Of a stretch of DNA of 64,000 nucleotides, positions 8,982-18,038 are shown piece by piece. The notes under the pieces were generated by a model that searched no databases, was not told where the DNA came from, and worked only from the letters and a program-made list of their open reading frames with translations. Positions within the stretch are counted from its first letter, which is position 1. Each line of letters starts with the position of its first letter. Both the position numbers and the translations under genes were made by a program. Source of the stretch: LMUY01 sp965199005 (GTDB taxonomy: Bacteria > Pseudomonadota > Alphaproteobacteria > Acetobacterales > Acetobacteraceae); contig CBDAQK010000006.1 in NCBI GenBank assembly GCA_965199005.1, positions 1,984,001 to 2,048,000 of the forward strand, read 5' to 3'.

Positions 8982-11125
8982 GGGGACCTCGCTCTCTGAA
9001 GCCACGTCTTGGGACGGAGCGCGCCCGACCCAGTTCGGCGACGTCGAGCTCTGACGCGCCCGCTCCCGGTGCTGTCCGTCGCCGAATGCCTGAAGAACAG
9101 CAACCGCAGCTCTGCTCCTTGGCCGAGAACCCGCCGGATGGTTCTGCATGGCTGAGCGAGATCAAGCTCGACGGCTACCGCTTTCTGGCCGCCATCGAGG
9201 ACGGTCGCGTCCGCCTGCTCACGCGCAACGGGCACGATTGGGCAAACCGGATGCCCAGCATCGCTGCAGCCTTCAAGTCATTGCCGCTCAAATCCGCCAT
9301 GCTGGACGGCGAACTCGTCTCCCTGCGTGCAGACGGCGTGTCGACTTTCCACGGCCTCCAGGCAGCACTGAAAGACGGCCGGGACGACACCCTGACCTTC
9401 TACGCCTTCGACCTGCTGCACCTCGACGGCTGGGACCTGCGCGGCTGCCCGCTCGTCGAGCGCAAGCTCATCCTAACTGGCCTGGCGGACTGGACCGGGA
9501 TGCTTCGCTACAGCGACCACCTCGTCGGCGACACGCACGCCATGCTCAAAGGCGCGTGCCAGATGAAGCTGGAAGGTATCATCTGCAAGAAAGCCGATGG
9601 CCTCTACCGGCCAGGGCGCAGCGCCGATTGGGTCAAGGTCAAGTGCTCAGGTCGCGAGGAGTTCGTCGTCCTCGGATGGACGGCGCCGGGCGGCAGCCGT
9701 CTCGGCATTGGCGCCCTGCAGGTCGGCTACCGCGACCCGGAGGGCAACCTGCAGTATGCGGGAGCGGTCGGAACGGGCTTCAACGACAAGGAGCTGAAGG
9801 CACTCCACGAGCGCTTCCGGAGCATGACGTTGGCCGAGCCGCCCCCGAACTTGAGGGTGTCCGGCGACCCGATTGATCCATCCACCGTCTGGATCCGGCA
9901 GGAACTGGTGGCCGAGGTCCAGTATGCCGCCTGGTCGGGCGCTGGCCGCGTGCGACACGCAGTCTACCTCGGTCTACGCGAAGACAAGGCGGCTGAGGAG
10001 GTCATCCGCGAGTTGGCCGACCCCGATGCGCCGCGAACCCGCTTTAGGCCAATCAGAGCCACGCGCGTTACCGCGGAACGCAAGGGGTGGCACGGTGCCG
10101 TCCCACCAGTGCGGGCACCGTCCAAATCCCCGATGCCGGTCATGGGACCGCTGAGGTCAGGCAGCATCGTGCAGGCACGTCCGCCGGGGAAAGCGTCGTT
10201 CGCCGTCGCAGGGGTGCAGATAACCCACCCCGAACGCGAACTCTGGCCCGGTGTGACCAAGCGCATGCTCGCGGAATACTGGCACGCGGTCGCCGAGGTG
10301 GCGTTGCCCGGCCTGGCGCGGCGCCCCCTGTCCATCTTGCGTTGTCCGGAAGGGGTCGACGAAGGCAAGGAACGGTTCTTCCAGAAGAACGGCCATGGCG
10401 CGCTGCCGCCTGCCATTCGGGAAGGCTACGCGACCAAGCAGCCCTTCCTGGCGGTCGACGACCTGGAAGGCCTGCTCACGCTGGCACAGATGTCGGCCAT
10501 CGAACTGCATCCCTGGGGCGCTCCGGCGACCGATCCGACGCAGCCGGACTGGATCGTGTTCGACCTGGACCCGGGCGAAGGCGTGCAATGGCCGGAGGTG
10601 GTCGAGGCGGCCCACGAAACCCGGCGGCGCCTGGAGGCCATAGGCCTGAAATCGTATTGCCGTACCACGGGTGGCAAAGGATTGCATGTCGTCGTGCCGC
10701 TGGCGCCCAAGGCCGACTGGTCAATCGTCAAGCCGTTCTGCCGTGCCTTCGCCGAGCGCATGGCGGCAGAGGAGCCGACGCGCTTCCTGGCGCATTTGAA
10801 GATCGCCGACCGCAAGGGGCGCATCCTGGTGGATTGGCTGCGCAACGGGTTGGGTTCCACGGCCATCGGAAGCTTCTCGCCGCGGGCCCGCCCCGGCGCA
10901 ACCGTGGCAACTCCGGTGACCTGGCGGGAGGTGACGGCCAAGCTTGACCCCGCGGCGTTCACGGTGCTGACCGTTCCGGCCCGCCTCGCAAAGCTCAGGG
11001 CAGACCCATGGAAGGGCTTCGCCGACGCTGCGCAGGGATTACCGGAGGGGTTTGCTGAAAGCTTGGCTAAAGGTCGAAACCCAACCCCCGCCCTCGAAGC
11101 GGGAGCTCCGAAGAAGCGGCGCTAG
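8978..11125 (+). CDS. ligD: DNA ligase D, ligase-polymerase form without nuclease domain
   Basis: 715 residues. An ATP-dependent ligase domain comes first: motif I EIKLDGYR with nucleotide-accepting Lys63, then the DGELVSL motif, LKLEG-like MKLEGIICKK and the WVKVKC motif, followed by its OB fold. The primase-like polymerase domain starts near residue 413 (ITHPERELWPG) and has the metal-binding DLDPGEG and the CRTTGGKGLHVVVPL segment. Together they fill and seal ends in Ku-dependent end joining. The N-terminal phosphoesterase/3'-nuclease domain found in many LigD proteins is absent; the first 45 residues are a basic, disordered-looking leader. ATG at 8978 overlaps the stop of the preceding gene. 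Unlike ku upstream, this gene is intact. Confidence 0.95.
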   Translation: MRGPRSLKPRLGTERARPSSATSSSDAPAPGAVRRRMPEEQQPQLCSLAENPPDGSAWLSEIKLDGYRFLAAIEDGRVRLLTRNGHDWANRMPSIAAAFKSLPLKSAMLDGELVSLRADGVSTFHGLQAALKDGRDDTLTFYAFDLLHLDGWDLRGCPLVERKLILTGLADWTGMLRYSDHLVGDTHAMLKGACQMKLEGIICKKADGLYRPGRSADWVKVKCSGREEFVVLGWTAPGGSRLGIGALQVGYRDPEGNLQYAGAVGTGFNDKELKALHERFRSMTLAEPPPNLRVSGDPIDPSTVWIRQELVAEVQYAAWSGAGRVRHAVYLGLREDKAAEEVIRELADPDAPRTRFRPIRATRVTAERKGWHGAVPPVRAPSKSPMPVMGPLRSGSIVQARPPGKASFAVAGVQITHPERELWPGVTKRMLAEYWHAVAEVALPGLARRPLSILRCPEGVDEGKERFFQKNGHGALPPAIREGYATKQPFLAVDDLEGLLTLAQMSAIELHPWGAPATDPTQPDWIVFDLDPGEGVQWPEVVEAAHETRRRLEAIGLKSYCRTTGGKGLHVVVPLAPKADWSIVKPFCRAFAERMAAEEPTRFLAHLKIADRKGRILVDWLRNGLGSTAIGSFSPRARPGATVATPVTWREVTAKLDPAAFTVLTVPARLAKLRADPWKGFADAAQGLPEGFAESLAKGRNPTPALEAGAPKKRR

Positions 11126-11194
11126 CGCCGCATGTCTGGTAGCCACGTCCATACGACGCCTTCCGCATCATCGCTTGCAGCTCAGGGTTTGGCG

Positions 11195-11968
11195 TCACAG
11201 GTCCAACCTTAGCTGAGGCGGCTGGACGGCTCCCTGCCGGGGGCAACGCCGTGTCTGCTCGGTGCGGGCGGTGAACAGCATGTCAGCGTTCTGCCCGAAC
11301 TCACCGCTGAGCACGCGGGACAGGCTCTCGTCGTCGAGGTCTTGCCAATTTCGGCCCCTGAAGGGTCCGGCCTGCACCCGCACGAGCAGGGCCGGTTCCC
11401 GGGACCAGGCAAGAAGCTGCTCGACGCTGGCGGCATTGAGCATGTCCCGCAGGTGGTGAGCGGTGACGTAGGCGTCCGGCCCGGCGCGGTGAGCGGGCAA
11501 GCCGGTTGCGCGGTCGAGGCCCCAGGGCCTGCGCCAGTAGCGCAGGCCCTGGTTGGAATGCGACGGCGCCTCGGGCCATAGACGCAGCGAGCATTTGTAG
11601 GTGCAGATCCACCTGGCACGGCCACACAGCCTCGGTGGGCACCAACGCTGTTCAAAGGCTGCCCGGTGTGCGGCCAACGCCAACACGCCTGGCGGCTGGA
11701 GGACGGGAGGCGCTACCTGCGGCCATGGTCGTGCGTCCACCAGATCCTCGTCGACGATGTGGTGGACGGCTGCCGTCACGGCGGAGATCGGCGTGCCTGG
11801 CTGGACCAGCTTGGATTGCGGCCCGCCAGCCAGGGCCCACGAACCGTCATCCATGCGGGCGACATCCTGCCAGCCGACCTCCACGACCCCGCCGTTGGCG
11901 AAGCTGTCGCCCGTGGTCTCGAGGTCGACGACGCGGATGTAGGGCTCGCTTGGTGCCATGCCTTCCAT
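11195..11968 (-). CDS. ExoX-like 3'-5' exonuclease (DEDDh family)
   Basis: 257 residues. The fold is recognisable from Exo I (RVVDLETTG), SAVHHI-like TAAVHHIVDEDLV, an Exo II segment AAHRAAFEQRW, the ExoX-specific WICTYKCSLRLWP, and Exo III HRAGPDAYVTAHHL. The tail GPFRGRNWQDLDDESL matches the C-terminal segment of E. coli ExoX (GKYRGK...). ExoX-type enzymes remove nucleotides 3' to 5' in repair. The Exo II Asp is Glu here and the usual Asn is Arg, so activity is not assured. Convergent with ligD, 69 bases away; since this LigD has no nuclease domain, an end-processing role is an attractive guess. Start 11968 or the ATG at 11959. Confidence 0.8.
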   Translation of the reverse strand: MEGMAPSEPYIRVVDLETTGDSFANGGVVEVGWQDVARMDDGSWALAGGPQSKLVQPGTPISAVTAAVHHIVDEDLVDARPWPQVAPPVLQPPGVLALAAHRAAFEQRWCPPRLCGRARWICTYKCSLRLWPEAPSHSNQGLRYWRRPWGLDRATGLPAHRAGPDAYVTAHHLRDMLNAASVEQLLAWSREPALLVRVQAGPFRGRNWQDLDDESLSRVLSGEFGQNADMLFTARTEQTRRCPRQGAVQPPQLRLDL

Positions 11969-12264
11969 ATGGGCTGTCGGCGGGTCTCCGGAAGCGCGCT
12001 GCCAGTCTGCCAGGCGTAGGCGCAGATGGCACTGGTGACCGCCTGCCCGGGCCCCGGTAAGTTTCCTCGCGCGGGAACGCTAGCCACCATTTCGTCCGCC
12101 AGCCCCGGCCAGCGCCGCACGACTGAATCCCAGAGCGCCTGGCTGGCTGGTGGTGCCGTCGCTCCGATACCGCGGAGCTCGGCTGCGCGAGCCTGTCCGC
12201 CTTTGGGTGGCGCGGCAGCATCAGGTGGGGCACATTGACCTAATCGGCCAGGGATTGCTCGAGC

Positions 12265-13284
12265 ATGCGCACGATACTGCTCTTTGCCGCAGCTGCCTTC
12301 CTGCAGGCTGCAGCGCCACCGCCGCCGGTGCCCGTGTATCGCCAGTTCGGCCGATGGCTCGTCGCCTGCGACAACACGCGCAACTGCGTCGCCCGCGGCT
12401 TCGATGAAGTGACCCAGGCCCAACTCGATCTCACCCGCCCGGCGGGAAGCGCCGCGCCCACTCTGACCTTGTCTGCGGCCGACCCGATCGACCCCTCCGC
12501 GTTGCGCCTGGACGGCAAACCGCTGACGCTCGCCGCCCCGGCGTGGTCGAAAGATGCCACAGCATTTTCCACCAGCGACCCAGCCGCCGTCGACGCCTTC
12601 GTCGCGGCCGTGCGCGATGCGCATGTCATCACCCTCGATCCGGAACCATCGAAGGCCGACGATGCGCTTCGCAGCATTCCTTTGAACGGGCTATCGGCCG
12701 CCCTGCTGCTGGTCGACGCCGTGCAGGGTCGTCCCGGCACGCCGACGGCGCTGGTGGCAGCAAAGGGCGCGGCAGCGCCCCCAGCAGCACCTTCGATCCC
12801 GCATGCGCCTATGTGGACCAAGCCGCCGCCGCTGACCGGCGCGCAAGCCGCGAGCCTTTCCCGCCAAGCTCGCCAGCTGCACTCGCCCGCCTTCGACCCC
12901 TGCGAGGTCCACGACCTCCCGACGGTGTACGCGCTCGACGCGAGCCAGGCCCTGGCGTTCCGGCCTTGCTACATGGCTGCCTACCAGGGTTCCTCCGTAG
13001 TTGCCGTGCTGCCGCGCGATGGCGGGCCAGCCAAGCCGGTGAAGCTCATCCTCCCCGGGGTGCCCGACGGCGCGACGGACGGGCCGGATATGGTTGACCC
13101 CGAGTTCGACCCGGCGACCGGCACGCTGACCACCGTGTCCAAAGGCCGCGGCATGGGGGATTGCGGATCAAGCGAAACCTGGGTGTGGAGTGGCGGGGCG
13201 TTCCGTCTCAAATCGCTGACCTACCAGGACCAGTGCGGCGGCACGGATCCTGGCGATTGGCCGACCCTGTTCCGCACACGGTGA
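12265..13284 (+). CDS. DUF1176 family exported protein
   Basis: 339 residues. A short signal peptide (MRTILLFAAAAFLQAAA) leads to a periplasmic protein whose YRQFGRWLVACDNTRNC start, C-terminal GSSETWVWSGGAFRL and YQDQCGG are typical of the DUF1176 family. The paired cysteines (CDNTRNC, CEVHD...RPCY, DCGS, QCGG) suggest disulphides. No reaction is known for the family. It stands alone between the exonuclease gene (divergent, about 300 bases away) and a long noncoding stretch, so the context gives no clue to its role. Confidence 0.85.
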   Translation: MRTILLFAAAAFLQAAAPPPPVPVYRQFGRWLVACDNTRNCVARGFDEVTQAQLDLTRPAGSAAPTLTLSAADPIDPSALRLDGKPLTLAAPAWSKDATAFSTSDPAAVDAFVAAVRDAHVITLDPEPSKADDALRSIPLNGLSAALLLVDAVQGRPGTPTALVAAKGAAAPPAAPSIPHAPMWTKPPPLTGAQAASLSRQARQLHSPAFDPCEVHDLPTVYALDASQALAFRPCYMAAYQGSSVVAVLPRDGGPAKPVKLILPGVPDGATDGPDMVDPEFDPATGTLTTVSKGRGMGDCGSSETWVWSGGAFRLKSLTYQDQCGGTDPGDWPTLFRTR

Positions 13285-14070
13285 ACCACCAGCGCCGGAG
13301 GGTGACAGCGAAGCAAATCGTGAAAGCAGAAGACTCAAGCCGAAATCCAGTGGCATCGTGAATCGCCGACGACTTCGTAGCTGTCACTGCGGCGGAGATG
13401 TCGGCCTTTCCGCCCAGCAGAGGCAGGGCTTCGACTGCAGCGGCCGGAAGAGCGAGCGGCGAAGACGCGGTGATGTCCGCAGCCTGACCCGCATAGGTCG
13501 AGAAGCACAGCCAGGCCGACTCGACCACGACCACGTCCGTTATCAGGCAGACGTCGTCATCCCAGTCCCCATCCTGGCCATGACTTTATTCTGGAGCCGT
13601 TTCGTCAGCTAAACTCCACTGGAAGCCTTGTGACGGCCTGCTGCGGAGGCTTTGCTTACGACTGCGCCCACAGCGGAGACCGAATATCTGCTGGAGACCG
13701 GTGTCACATAGCGACACTCTGCACGGCAGCGGTGAAATAAGGGCGTATCGAAGGATATGGGCGGTCCGAGCCGCTTCCGCTCGGTTCCACGCCGAAACTC
13801 CGAGTTTTCCTTGAAATTTAGCGGATTTTATCGAAAAACGGATTGTGCCACGATATGCCAAACGCACTACCCGTTGTGCCACGACATGCCAAACGGGGTG
13901 CCAAAATGTGCTAAACGGGCAGTAGACAAATCAATGACTTATGTGGGGGCTTGTGCCAGGAAGTGCCAAACTCGACAGCGGCTGTTGAGCGGCGCCTGCG
14001 GGACGGTCTCCATGATGAGAACCTTCCTGGGGTGGGCTGACGATGAGAGCCCGTCCCCTCTTGACGCCTT
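13285..14070. other. Noncoding stretch with a repeat array
   Basis: 786 bases between the 3' ends of two convergent genes. No frame reads as a convincing protein. The part from about 13,790 to 13,990 is visibly richer in A and T than its surroundings and contains the TGCCA repeat array listed separately. The rest shows nothing I can name; it may be the remains of an insertion. Confidence 0.6.
13843..13974 (+). repeat. Four imperfect direct repeats, TGCCA-N5-TGCCAAAC
   Basis: Units start near 13,843, 13,874, 13,897 and 13,951. Three read TTGTGCCA then five bases then TGCCAAAC; the third reads GGTGCCA-N5-TGCTAAAC. Within each unit two TGCCA boxes are exactly ten bases apart, one helical turn, so one protein could bind them on the same face. 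The array is in an AT-richer patch with no gene. Iterons of a replication origin, or operator sites of a lost regulator, would both fit. Confidence 0.7.
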
Positions 14071-15279
14071 CTACGCCCGTTTGAACGAGGCTAGCCGGGG
14101 CGCCAGAACTATTATGAGGGGCACCACGCCCAGCGCAGTCACCGCGGCGGCCGCGGTCGCCAAGCTCGGGTTCGTCATGTCGCCTAGACGCCCATACAAC
14201 ACGGGCGCCAATGCGCTCGACCCCAGCGTGCCGGAGTAGAACAGGGCGAACGCGCGTTCGACTTTGTGGCCGGGCACAAGCTCCGGGACGGTCCCGTAGA
14301 GCACCGAGGACGTGCCGTTGAGCATCACTCCCAGTAGCGGAAGCAGAAACAGGCTCGGGGTCAGCGGCAGCGCCAGGATGGCCAAGATCGCGACCGTCGT
14401 GCCGACTTCGGTGATGATCACGGTTGCCAGCAGGCCAATCCGGGCGCCCAGCCAGCCGCATCCGGCTTTGCCGAGCGCGCCGCCGATGAAGACCAGGGAT
14501 AGCGCCAGCCCAACCGTCGTCAACGGCGCGTCCTTGGCCTTCAGCAGGAATGGCAGGAACAGCAGGAACCCCATGCGCGCAGCACTATCCAGGACGCCGA
14601 TCGTCAGCAGCAGCCCGAAGCCGCGCTTGCTGCCTGTCCCGGGTGCAGACGCGCCGCAAGATTTGGCGACCACCGGCCCATCGGCGCGGGGCATGAACAA
14701 GGCAATTGCAAGCGCCACCGCCGCGCCGAGACCGGCCACGATCCAAAGCGCCTGGCGCCACTGCATCAGGGTCAACAGAAGCGAGACGGCCGGCGGGATT
14801 GCCGCCTTCCCGAGGTCGCCCGTGAAGTTGTAGGTGCCGAGCGGCCCGCGGGCGGCCTGACCATACGCCCGCGACACGGCGGCCGAGGCAAGCGGGTGCT
14901 GGGTACTGCCACCCGCGCCAGCCAACGCGAGGGAGACGCAAAGCCCCAGCAGGCCTCCGGAGAACCCCGCCAAGGCGTAGCCGGCCGCGCTCAACAAGGT
15001 GCCCAGCGCCAGGACGGTCCGTGCGTTCACATAGCGCGCCAGGTGACCGGAAGGCAGCTGGAGCATGGCCAGAAAGCCCACGTAGAGGGCACGCAGAAGC
15101 GCCAGCTCGCCATAGCCGAGCGCGAACTGGCTTTGCCAGACGGGGAGGAGCACGTAGATCATGTCGGTGTAGCCGTCATGCAGCGCATGGGCCAGCCCAG
15201 CCAACGCCAGGGTCTGCCGGGCACGCGAGCTGCTGGATACCTCTGGCGCGGCGGGTGAAAACGCAGCAACACGGCTCAT
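14071..15279 (-). CDS. MFS transporter
   Basis: About 402 residues with some twelve hydrophobic segments in two halves separated by a charged central loop (FMPRADGPVVAKS), the shape of a major facilitator. The start LALAGLAHALHDGYTDMIYVLLP recalls the fosmidomycin-resistance-like MFS group, in which substrates vary; no specific substrate can be deduced. The ATG at 15279 is preferred over an upstream one because it has GGGAGGA seven bases before it. It is transcribed divergently from a LysR-type regulator gene 105 bases away, the usual sign that the regulator controls the transporter. Confidence 0.88.
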   Translation of the reverse strand: MSRVAAFSPAAPEVSSSSRARQTLALAGLAHALHDGYTDMIYVLLPVWQSQFALGYGELALLRALYVGFLAMLQLPSGHLARYVNARTVLALGTLLSAAGYALAGFSGGLLGLCVSLALAGAGGSTQHPLASAAVSRAYGQAARGPLGTYNFTGDLGKAAIPPAVSLLLTLMQWRQALWIVAGLGAAVALAIALFMPRADGPVVAKSCGASAPGTGSKRGFGLLLTIGVLDSAARMGFLLFLPFLLKAKDAPLTTVGLALSLVFIGGALGKAGCGWLGARIGLLATVIITEVGTTVAILAILALPLTPSLFLLPLLGVMLNGTSSVLYGTVPELVPGHKVERAFALFYSGTLGSSALAPVLYGRLGDMTNPSLATAAAAVTALGVVPLIIVLAPRLASFKRA

Positions 15280-15337
15280 CCGTGGTCCTCCCATAGGCCG
15301 CCAGGTGGAGCGGCGGCAAAACCTCACAAGACTGAGA

Positions 15338-15353
15338 ATTGCCGTATGACAAT
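15338..15353. promoter_or_regulatory. Candidate LysR box between MFS and lysR genes
   Basis: ATTG-N8-CAAT, an interrupted palindrome that also satisfies the T-N11-A rule for LysR-type operators, placed in the middle of the 105-base divergent intergenic region. Probable binding site of the adjacent regulator. Confidence 0.5.
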
Positions 15354-15383
15354 CGGATTACAAACGATGTATTCTGCGGTGAG

Positions 15384-16330
15384 ATGTCAGGAAAGCTCAC
15401 GTCATACCGACCACCTCCACGCGGCGAAGCCCCTCGCCGCCGCTGAACGCCGTCCGGGCCTTCGAAGCCGCCGCCCGGCACGGCAGCTTCAAGGAGGCTG
15501 CCGAGGAACTCGGGGTGACCCACGGGGCGATCAGCCGCCAGGTCGGCCTGCTCGAGGAGTGGCTCGGTGGGGCCATTTTGTTCAGGCGGCTGAGCCGGGG
15601 CATGGCGCTGACATCGGACGGCGAAGCTCTGCAGGCCGAGTTCGGCCCGGCACTCGAGCGCATCGGCGCCGCAGCGACGCAGCGCAGGAACCGCGGTCGT
15701 GAACCGGCCGCCACCGTGCTGCGGGTGAACGCCCTGGCGACGTTCAGCCTGCGGTGGCTGCTGCCGCGCCTATCGCTGTTCCGCAAGCAGCACCCCGAGA
15801 TAGAGGTCCGGCTGACCACATCCAACGAGGCCATTGACTCGCTGGCGGAGGATTACGATGTGATCATTCGCGGTGGGCCGGACACGTTTCACGGCTACGG
15901 GTCACACCCGGTGATCGGCGAGCGACGGCTGCCCGTTTGCAGCCCGGCCATGCTGGAACGCAACGCGCTGGGGACGGTCACCGATCTGGAGAGGCATACG
16001 CTGCTTCACGTTGCGACGGTGCCGAGGCTGTGGCGCGACTGGCTGACCAAGAGCGGCTGCGCCGGGTTGCAGCCGGCGGCGACGCTGACGCTGGACCATT
16101 TCTATCTGTCCATTCAGGCGGCAATCGACGGCCTCGGCATCGCGATGGGGCCGACCGCGCTTGTCGGAGACGATCTCGCGGCCGGACGGTTGGTGGCTCC
16201 GTTTCCTGACATCAGCCTGCCAGCCAGGTCGTATTTCGCCTACTTTCCCCAGAGCGGCCGGGTCAACCCGGCAGGCGAGATTTTCCGCAATTGGCTGGCT
16301 TCGACAGCGCAGCAACCGCCCGATGCCTAA
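15384..16330 (+). CDS. LysR-type regulator (GcvA-like), probable frameshift near its start
   Basis: The product has the full LysR layout: winged HTH (PLNAVRAFEAAARHGSF, then ELGVTHGAISRQV), a linker helix, and a substrate-binding domain (LRVNALATFSLRWLLPRL, DVIIRGG, AIDGLGIAMGP) like that of GcvA and AmpR relatives. In the frame of the body there is no ATG, GTG or TTG upstream of the HTH before a TGA at 15380-15382. An ATG at 15384 lies in a different frame and would give a leader of just the expected length, so one base has probably been gained or lost between 15,384 and 15,440. The next in-frame start, GTG at 15515, would cut the HTH in half. Divergent from the MFS gene it probably controls. 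Confidence 0.8.
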
Positions 16331-16423
16331 GCCGGCGGAGACAACAGGCCGTGGCCCAAACTTGACGAGACTGGCCTGCCCCACGACATCCTTGAGCCGC
16401 TAGAAAAGAGGAGCGCTTGACGG

Positions 16424-16753
16424 ATGCAATGGCCTCAACTCATCGCCTATTTCTTCGGTGGCGCCTTTCTCACGAACGCCATTCCACACTTCGTCAGCGG
16501 CCTGACGGGCCGGCCATTCCAAAGCCCCTTCGCCAAGCCGCCAGGACAGGGGCTCTCCTCGTCGATCGTGAACGTGCTTTGGGGTTTTCTGAACATCGTC
16601 ATTGGCTATCTCCTCGTCTGCCGCGTCGGCGAATTCGAGCTGCGGAGCACCAGTGACGTCGTGGCGGCTGGTCTCGGTATCCTGCTGACCAGCCTTCTGC
16701 TCGCACGACTGTTCGGCCGTTTCCACGGCGGCAATGCGCCTGGCGGTTCGTAA
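16424..16753 (+). CDS. Small membrane protein of unknown function
   Basis: 109 residues with three hydrophobic segments (about residues 6-24, 45-66 and 80-97) and a short polar tail. The ATG follows a GAGGAG site. The opening WPQLIAYFFGGAFLTNAIPHF with an invariant-looking IPHF is reminiscent of small conserved membrane proteins of Acetobacteraceae and Rhizobiales, with no known role. It lies 93 bases after the lysR stop on the same strand; whether it belongs to that unit is unclear. Confidence 0.7.
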   Translation: MQWPQLIAYFFGGAFLTNAIPHFVSGLTGRPFQSPFAKPPGQGLSSSIVNVLWGFLNIVIGYLLVCRVGEFELRSTSDVVAAGLGILLTSLLLARLFGRFHGGNAPGGS

Positions 16754-16797
16754 GCGCCGCCAAGGCTAGCACCTTCCTCGAGTGCGATAAGGCCAGA

Positions 16798-17619
16798 GTG
16801 CGAATCATTCTAAGCCGAAAGGGCTTCGACAGTGCAGCAGGTGGCTGCCCGAGCCCCATTATCGACGGTAAGCTCACTCCGCTCCCCATCCCTTTGGGTC
16901 AGCCTACAGCCATTCGCTTCGGCCATCTCGGTGACGATTATGCTGCCATCGTAGCGGACCTTACGAAAGGTCAATGGACCGCCGCATCGCCTTGTCATCT
17001 CGACCCGGATATAGACGTCTCCCGTTTACCTCGCGCTCCCGGGTGGCGTGGTGCCCTCGGTCAAGTCAACGCAGCCCTCTCCCACCTGGACAATCAGGGA
17101 GTGACCGTCGGCGACCTGTTCATCTTCTGGGGCTGCTATCGCGAGGCCAAACGGCGCGCCGGGCGCTGGACGTTCAGCGGACCGACCATTCACGCCATCT
17201 TTGGCTGGCTGCAGGTGGGAGAACGCCACCAACTTGGGACGGATGGCTCTTATTTATTGGCGACGCATCCGTGGCTCGCCAGCCATCCTCACGTCCGCCC
17301 GGGGTGGGGTAAAGCCAACGCCATCTTCATCGCCGCAGACGAGTTGGCCTTGCCGGGTTTGACTGGCGAGCTACCGGGCTATGGGATTCTCGAGAGAGGC
17401 CACCGGCTCTCTCGGCTCGGCGGTAAGCCGTCAATCTGGGATGCGCCAGATTGGCTGCATCCCGTCAGCAATGGATCTGGGATGACCTATCACATGGATA
17501 ATTCGCGCTGGTTTGAAGACGGTACGGTACAATGCGTTGCGCAGGGACAGGAATTTGTCGCCGACGTGGGCGGTGACGCTCGCGTCGGCCAATGGCTCAA
17601 CAGGATCATTGCGGCATAG
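16798..17619 (+). CDS. Nmad3-type protein (nucleotide modification associated domain 3)
   Basis: 273 residues from a GTG start. The features of the Nmad3 family are present in order: the opening IILSRKGFDSAAGGCPSPI, HLDPD near residue 67, the GALGQVNAALSHLDNQGV segment, GDLFIFWGCYRE, the core HAIFGWLQVG, HPHV with an Asn later (KANAIF), and GQEFVAD close to the C-terminus. Nmad domains were defined by comparative genomics of phage and bacterial DNA-hypermodification loci; the reaction of Nmad3 itself is not established. No glycosylase, TET/JBP or kinase partner is next to it here, so it is an orphan member. Confidence 0.8.
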   Translation: MRIILSRKGFDSAAGGCPSPIIDGKLTPLPIPLGQPTAIRFGHLGDDYAAIVADLTKGQWTAASPCHLDPDIDVSRLPRAPGWRGALGQVNAALSHLDNQGVTVGDLFIFWGCYREAKRRAGRWTFSGPTIHAIFGWLQVGERHQLGTDGSYLLATHPWLASHPHVRPGWGKANAIFIAADELALPGLTGELPGYGILERGHRLSRLGGKPSIWDAPDWLHPVSNGSGMTYHMDNSRWFEDGTVQCVAQGQEFVADVGGDARVGQWLNRIIAA

Positions 17620-18038
17620 CAATGACAATATTGCGGTTGTTTCCGTACCTTGGCCAAGCCTAGTACAGCGCTTTCATGGAATGACTCCGATCCAGCCGCC
17701 TAGGCACGCACTTCGTAGGACGGGCTTAAGCCCACCGCGTCGAGGCGCCGCGAAGCCTTGGTGGGCTAAAGCCCACCCTACGACCCCCTCTAACTATGTT
17801 CGTTTTCTTGAAACAATCTACTAGTAACGGCGTCTCACCAGCCATTGTCCTCCCGGGGGCGGTGCAGTACCGTAACGGCCATCGACGATGCGCCGGGTGG
17901 CGGCTATCGCGGTGCGCTTTACCGCGTCCTGACCCTGGCCTCAGACAAGCCGGCGACCCAGTAGCACCACCTCGTTCCGGGCCACGTCGTCCGGCTTCAG
18001 GAACAGCTTGCCGGCCGCCGAGCCAGCGCCCGGCGGCG
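17620..18038. other. Noncoding gap with one palindromic repeat element
   Basis: About 420 bases between the convergent Nmad3 and MBL genes. The REP-like element at 17,713-17,783 is the only structure I can identify. The rest has no convincing frame. Confidence 0.5.
17713..17783. repeat. REP/MITE-like inverted repeat
   Basis: Two arms, TCGTAGGACGGGCTTAAGC and its near-complement GGTGGGCTAAAGCCCACC followed by CTACGA, enclose about 23 bases. Each arm contains its own short palindrome (GGGCTTAAGCCC and GGGCTAAAGCCC). A related half (GAGCTTAAGCCCACC) recurs at about 23,371-23,385. It is typical of intergenic REP-type elements mobilised by RAYT transposases, though none is encoded here. Confidence 0.6.

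Noticed and set aside
11969..12264. Minus-strand frame upstream of the exonuclease (contains LWDSVVRRWPGLADEMVA)
   Set aside because: Reads somewhat protein-like but continues antisense into the DUF1176 gene and has no start of its own.
13843..13974. Sigma-54 promoter or CRISPR array for the TGCCA repeats
   Set aside because: On the minus strand TGGCA boxes occur, but the GG/GC elements of -24/-12 promoters are not in register; repeats are too short and uneven for CRISPR.
13757..14239. Plus-strand frame through the TGCCA repeats
   Set aside because: Runs into the antisense of the MFS gene, has unusual composition and no ribosome site.
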